Assembly (NCBI GenBank): GCA_021648375.1
Contig: JAKISW010000057.1
Span: forward strand, 1-9,780
Reading direction: 5' to 3'
From: Devosiaceae bacterium
GTDB lineage: Bacteria > Pseudomonadota > Alphaproteobacteria > Rhizobiales > Devosiaceae
Length of the DNA stretch: 9,780 nt
Shown here: positions 6,792-9,780 of the stretch, piece by piece
Layout of the letters: each line of letters begins with the position of its first letter
How positions within the stretch are numbered: position 1 is the stretch's first letter
Position numbers and translations under genes: made by a program
Notes under the pieces: generated by a model
Told to the model about the DNA's origin: nothing
Seen by the model: only the letters and a program-made list of their open reading frames with translations
The model's database searches: none

Positions 6792-7007
6792 ATGGAAATA
6801 CGAAAGATATTTGCGGCCAATCTGAAACGATATCGGCAAGCCAGAGGTTTGTCGCAGGAAGAACTGGCGCATCGTGCCGAGCTGGATCGCACCTATATCA
6901 GCGCACTGGAGAGATGTGTTTATGCCGCAAGTATTGATGTTGTGGGAAGGATTGCAGAAGTCCTGGAAGTCAAACCCTCAGATTTGCTTGTTGAGACGGT
7001 GGAATAG
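6792..7007 (+). CDS. XRE-family helix-turn-helix transcriptional regulator
   Basis: Small 71-residue DNA-binding protein with one Cro/C1-type domain at about 6-65: LKRYRQARGLSQEELAHRAELD, the recognition helix around RTYISALER, then VGRIAEVLEVKPSDLL. There is no partner domain. Such single-domain regulators are common on integrative elements of alphaproteobacteria and often govern excision or transfer genes. ATG at 6792 is preferred; a TTG two codons earlier (6786) is possible, and neither has a clear Shine-Dalgarno. Residue 42 is cysteine where relatives usually have glycine (ALERGVY). It is divergent from the small gene at 6441-6644, so the 147-base gap should hold both promoters. The IS lies 145 bases downstream. 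Confidence 0.85.
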   Translation: MEIRKIFAANLKRYRQARGLSQEELAHRAELDRTYISALERCVYAASIDVVGRIAEVLEVKPSDLLVETVE

Positions 7008-7062
7008 AGAGGGAATTGAATGTTCGTTTTAGATGGGGACCCGACGTTTATTCGAAGATCAT

Positions 7063-7078
7063 CACTATCGCAATAGTG
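7063..7078. repeat. small perfect hairpin after the XRE gene
   Basis: CACTAT (7063-7068) and ATAGTG (7073-7078) form a perfect stem around CGCA. It lies 56 bases after the regulator stop. No T-run follows, so it is at best a weak terminator. Confidence 0.3.
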
Positions 7079-7094
7079 CCAGAAGAAGGTGTTT

Positions 7095-7150
7095 AGCCTT
7101 TGACACTTAAGGCTGCGGAGTGGACATCAGGCCTTTGACACTTTCGGCCT
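7095..7150. repeat. two tandem palindromes with a shared 13-bp core
   Basis: GCCTTTGACACTT occurs twice, at 7096-7108 and 7131-7143, 35 bases apart. Each copy forms part of its own inverted repeat: AGCCTT/AAGGCT (7095-7100 and 7109-7114) and AGGCC/GGCCT (7129-7133 and 7146-7150). Paired, similarly built palindromes look like operator or recombination sites. The second ends exactly where the insertion sequence begins. Each contains TTGACA, but no matching -10 is obvious. Confidence 0.5.
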
Positions 7151-7151
7151 A

Positions 7152-7167
7152 TTCTGTTGAAAAACTC
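7152..7167 (+). repeat. left terminal inverted repeat of the IS
   Basis: TTCTGTTGAAAAACTC; a 16-of-16 match to the reverse complement of 8670-8685. Confidence 0.85.
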
Positions 7168-7228
7168 TACTTGATTTGGGCGCGTTTGACTGATTCAATT
7201 TCCTTATTGATTTGGAGGATTGATCTCG

Positions 7229-8620
7229 ATGTTGGGACCAAAGCAAGAAGCGCAAAGCGCTCTATTTTACGATTTTTCGATTGAGGATCATGTTCCCCGC
7301 GATCACGTAATAAGGGCAATTGACGGTGTGATTGATTTGTCTGGTATTCGTAAACATCTGTCTGAGTTTTATAGCACGACTGGACGACCATCGATTGATC
7401 CGGAACTGATGATGCGCATGTTGCTCGTCGGATATATTATGGGCATCCGATCTGAACGGCGGCTCTGCGATGAGGTTCATCTCAATCTGGCGTATCGCTG
7501 GTTTTGCAAACTGGACCTGAGCGACCCAATTCCCGATCACTCAACCTTTTCCAAAAATAGGCACGGTCGCTTTCGTGACAGTGATGTGTTGCGATATATG
7601 TTTGAAACCGTTGTTGCACAATGCATCGATGCAGGACTGGCGAGCGGGCAGCGTTATGCGGCGGATGCGAGTATTATTGCTGCTGATGCTAACCGTCAGC
7701 AATCTACACCGAAGGCTGATTGGAACCCTGAGGCAATTGACCCGAATGAAGCGCCACGCGCCGTTCGGGAATATCTGGAAACACTTGATGACGCCGCGTT
7801 TGGCGCGGCCAGCCCCGTTACGCCTAAGTTTATCTCGCACTCAGATCCGGCGTCCCAATGGACTGGCGCACGCGGTGGACCTGCGTATTTTGCTTATTCC
7901 ACGAACTATTTGATCGATACCGACAATGCAGTGATCTTGGATGTGGAGGCCACGCGATCCATTCGGCAAGCCGAAGTTGGCGCGGTCAAAACCATGATTG
8001 ATCGCGTGCAAAAGGTGCATAATCTTCTGCCTGAACGCTTAATTGCCGACACGGCTTATGGATCAGGACCAATGTTGGATTGGCTGGTCGAGAAGCGCGG
8101 GATTGCACCGCATATTCCAGTAATTGACAAATCTGGGCGTAAGGATGGGACCTTTGAACGCGCTGATTTTACCTTCGACGCTGAAAATGACTTGTACATT
8201 TGTCCCGGTGGTAATGAACTCAAGCAATATCGCCGTGCCTACAAAACGCCAAGAACCGGTGCAAACAAAGACGAGACAATCCGGTATCGTGCGCGCAAAT
8301 CAGACTGTGACGCGTGTGCCTTAAAAAAACGCTGCACCCCAAAAGAACCACAGCGCAAAGTGACACGTTCGATCTATGAAGCGTCCCGTGATGTCGCTCG
8401 TGGATTATCGCAAACGGAGCAATATGCAATCTCGCGGAAATTGCGCAAAAAGGTCGAGATGTCATTTGCTCATCTGAAACGCATTCACGGCTTAGGCCGG
8501 CTAAGATTACGTGGTCCATGTGGCGCGCATGACGAATTTATCCTTGCTGCAACCGCCCAAAACCTCAAAAAATTGGCCAAATTAGCGCCAAATCCAATCC
8601 GGGCCCGAGCCACCGAGTGA
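7229..8620 (+). CDS. IS1182-family transposase (DDE type)
   Basis: The 463-residue transposase mobilises the surrounding element. The N-terminal part (about 1-125) has the family pattern: FYDFSIEDHVPRDHVIRAID, RPSIDPELMMRMLLVGYI, GIRSERRL and DPIPDHSTFSKNR. Likely catalytic acids are Asp146 (QRYAADASII), Asp274 (LIADTAYGS) and Glu410 (KKVEMSFAHLKRIHGL). Cysteines 360, 363 and 369 form a small Cys cluster often seen before the last acid. ATG at 7229 is chosen because GGAGG at 7214-7218 is well spaced; a TTG at 7220 would be too close. The frame has no interruption, so the enzyme is probably functional. It stops 49 bases before the right inverted repeat. Confidence 0.93.
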   Translation: MLGPKQEAQSALFYDFSIEDHVPRDHVIRAIDGVIDLSGIRKHLSEFYSTTGRPSIDPELMMRMLLVGYIMGIRSERRLCDEVHLNLAYRWFCKLDLSDPIPDHSTFSKNRHGRFRDSDVLRYMFETVVAQCIDAGLASGQRYAADASIIAADANRQQSTPKADWNPEAIDPNEAPRAVREYLETLDDAAFGAASPVTPKFISHSDPASQWTGARGGPAYFAYSTNYLIDTDNAVILDVEATRSIRQAEVGAVKTMIDRVQKVHNLLPERLIADTAYGSGPMLDWLVEKRGIAPHIPVIDKSGRKDGTFERADFTFDAENDLYICPGGNELKQYRRAYKTPRTGANKDETIRYRARKSDCDACALKKRCTPKEPQRKVTRSIYEASRDVARGLSQTEQYAISRKLRKKVEMSFAHLKRIHGLGRLRLRGPCGAHDEFILAATAQNLKKLAKLAPNPIRARATE

Positions 8621-8638
8621 AACAAGGGCGGGAGCCGT

Positions 8639-8998
8639 TTATCCTGTGATGTCGCCCAACGAAAAAACCGAGTTTTTCAACAGAATACCCCCTTTTCTGC
8701 CATCTAACGTGGGTACAAATGTTCGCTTCTGGCTAATTCTCGTCATTTGCACTGTCCAGTTGAACGCCTGCTTTGGCATTGGAATAGTTGCCTTGATTTT
8801 CTTATGAAATCCCCGATCGGTTTTGATGAACGCTTCGAGCATATGCGGGATGAGGTCGGTGATGGATGCTTGTTGCTCGTACTCTGTTTCGTAGGCTGAG
8901 GCGTAGTCGGTTAACAATTTGTCTAATTCTGCGCTGGCAGTGAACGCGATTTTTGTTGTTTTACGATCCGTCAATTTGCTGAGTTTTAGAGCTGCCAT
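8639..8998 (-). CDS. DUF2274 family protein, 3' end altered by the IS
   Basis: DUF2274 proteins are small, uncharacterised and typically encoded right after trbI in conjugation clusters. Residues 1-65 or so show the family shape: MAALKLSKLTDRKTTKIAF, a helix with LLTDYASAYETEYEQ, then LIPHMLEAFIKTDRGFHKK. Homologues usually end about there (near 75-80 residues), so the 119-residue length is odd. Codons from about residue 104 lie inside the IS and give the tail ILLKNSVFSLGDITG. Joining the flanks without the IS would instead end the frame after seven further residues. I chose ATG at 8998, one base after the trbI stop; in-frame ATGs at 9010 and 9019 overlap trbI and add non-family residues. Confidence 0.65.
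   Translation of the reverse strand: MAALKLSKLTDRKTTKIAFTASAELDKLLTDYASAYETEYEQQASITDLIPHMLEAFIKTDRGFHKKIKATIPMPKQAFNWTVQMTRISQKRTFVPTLDGRKGGILLKNSVFSLGDITG
8670..8685 (-). repeat. right terminal inverted repeat of the IS
   Basis: GAGTTTTTCAACAGAA on the plus strand; it is the exact inverse of the left end and is followed by TA. Confidence 0.85.
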
Positions 8999-8999
8999 A

Positions 9000-9780
9000 T
9001 CAACCGCCATTTCTAACATATGGCGTCATGATAACATCCTTGTTGACGATGATGCGCAGGGGCCAGCCGGGGCGCACGGTTATAGTTGGCTGGATATTCA
9101 GGGTGCGATCAATAAGTTTTTGCCCTGCACGATTGGTAGATTGCTGGGTGCTTTCGCGAATGGCTTTGACCAGATCACTTTCGTTGTTGCCGAAGGTGAG
9201 TTCCGTACCGACGCCAAGCAGAGTTGAAAGGGCAATGCCTTTGAGCAATTCCCAGGTATTGAGATCAACCTTATCTGACAATCCAGCATATCCCGAAGGG
9301 TCTGTTGCGGGCAGATTATCGATGGTGATTGATGATCCATCGGGGCGAATAATTCGTTGCCATATGACCAGGGCCCGTTCCTGACCGAAAGCAATGACGC
9401 TGTCATATTTGCCGATAAGGCGGGTGCCCTGGGGGATCAAAAGGTATCGGCCGCTTACACTATCAAAGACGTTTTCTGTAACTTGTGCGATGACCATGCC
9501 TGGCAGGTCAGAGTTCAGGCCTGTAACTAACGCGGCGGCAATGACCGTTCCCGCCATTAGTTGATAAGGCGATACCGGTTCCTGTTGAACGCCATCATTA
9601 TATATATTCGCATCAGGGTTTTGTTGCACAAAAGCAAGCTTGGCTGCCTGCCCACCGGGGTCCGGTATTGTTCCTGGAATTGCTAGGATATTGCTAAGCG
9701 CATTCAAAGCCAAAAGTTCTGATTGCTGATTGATGTATTCGCGATCAACAGTTCCCCGCTGGATTTCTGTTTCCACCGAT
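9000..9780 (-). CDS. trbI: TrbI/VirB10-like type IV secretion protein, C-terminal part
   Basis: TrbI is the VirB10-type scaffold that spans the inner and outer membranes of a conjugative type IV secretion channel. The visible 260 or so residues are the C-terminal portion. They include a hydrophobic stretch (MAGTVIAAALVTGLNSDLPG), GRYLLIPQGTRLIGKYDS, the ATDPSGYAGLSDKVDLNTW block and the GIALSTLLGVGTEL helix, ending RPGWPLRIIVNKDVIM. The cytoplasmic N-terminus and transmembrane anchor lie beyond the right edge; the frame is open through 9779. The trbI-DUF2274 order is the usual 3' end of trb clusters on alphaproteobacterial plasmids and integrative elements. No break is visible in this part. 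Confidence 0.9.
   Translation of the reverse strand, partial: SVETEIQRGTVDREYINQQSELLALNALSNILAIPGTIPDPGGQAAKLAFVQQNPDANIYNDGVQQEPVSPYQLMAGTVIAAALVTGLNSDLPGMVIAQVTENVFDSVSGRYLLIPQGTRLIGKYDSVIAFGQERALVIWQRIIRPDGSSITIDNLPATDPSGYAGLSDKVDLNTWELLKGIALSTLLGVGTELTFGNNESDLVKAIRESTQQSTNRAGQKLIDRTLNIQPTITVRPGWPLRIIVNKDVIMTPYVRNGG

Larger units (their letters stand above)
7152..8685 (+). mobile_element. IS1182-family insertion sequence, complete
   Basis: The element is 1534 bp and bounded by perfect 16-bp terminal inverted repeats: TTCTGTTGAAAAACTC at 7152-7167 and its reverse complement at 8670-8685. Weaker similarity continues inward (TTTGGGCGCG versus GTTGGGCGAC). The dinucleotide TA flanks both ends (7150-7151 and 8686-8687), which fits a 2-bp target duplication but is short enough to be chance. 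It holds a single intact transposase gene and looks recently active. It landed in the 3' end of the DUF2274 gene, at the edge of a palindrome. Confidence 0.85.

Noticed and set aside
7100..7140. TTGACA hexamers at 7100 and 7135 as -35 promoter elements
   Set aside because: No acceptable -10 lies 16-18 bases downstream of either. They are better explained as part of the repeated palindrome core.
8919..9406. Several plus- and minus-strand frames of about 100 codons overlapping trbI and DUF2274
   Set aside because: Shadows of trbI and DUF2274; the products lack recognisable features and the trbI frame carries clear family motifs.
1..9780. CRISPR arrays, tRNA or rRNA genes, toxin-antitoxin or defence islands
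   Set aside because: No regularly spaced repeat array, cloverleaf-like block or recognisable defence gene was seen on either strand.

Overview
The window looks alphaproteobacterial. An SOS-type LexA box of the alphaproteobacterial form (GTTC-N7-GTTC) precedes an imuA gene. A short palindromic repeat of a type common in Hyphomicrobiales (Rhizobiales) sits mid-window. The right end carries a TrbI/DUF2274 pair typical of rhizobial-style conjugative elements. I cannot name a genus. Base composition appears moderate, neither AT- nor GC-extreme.

Region 1 (about 1-1102) is the start of an imuA-imuB-dnaE2 translesion mutagenesis cassette. imuA looks complete, with its LexA operator and a strong ribosome binding site. 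It runs directly into a fragment holding only a C-terminal part of ImuB, with the polymerase core gone.

Region 2 (about 1103-5774) is a compact operon for a quaternary-amine/osmoprotectant ABC importer: permease, ATPase with a C-terminal regulatory extension, permease, periplasmic binding protein. It ends in a strong rho-independent terminator. After a 43-bp palindromic repeat comes a carbon-nitrogen hydrolase (nitrilase superfamily).

Region 3 (5778-6350) is a remnant of dnaE2. The main polymerase body is missing and there is an internal deletion, but the true C-terminus is kept. The importer operon and hydrolase therefore lie between the remains of imuB and dnaE2, in a cassette whose usual order is imuA-imuB-dnaE2. 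This suggests replacement or insertion that destroyed both polymerases.

Region 4 (about 6440-9780) is mobile-element territory. It has a small protein resembling the DUF2285-type proteins of rhizobial integrative elements, a divergent XRE regulator, and a complete IS1182-family insertion sequence (7152-8685, 16-bp perfect terminal inverted repeats, TA at both flanks). The IS sits in the 3' end of a DUF2274 gene, which follows trbI. trbI runs off the right edge, so this is probably one end of a trb conjugation module.

No CRISPR array, tRNA or rRNA was seen. I found no clear candidate for a wholly new system. The strongest oddity is the dismantled SOS mutasome, with an intact regulator site and imuA flanking an unrelated transport operon.
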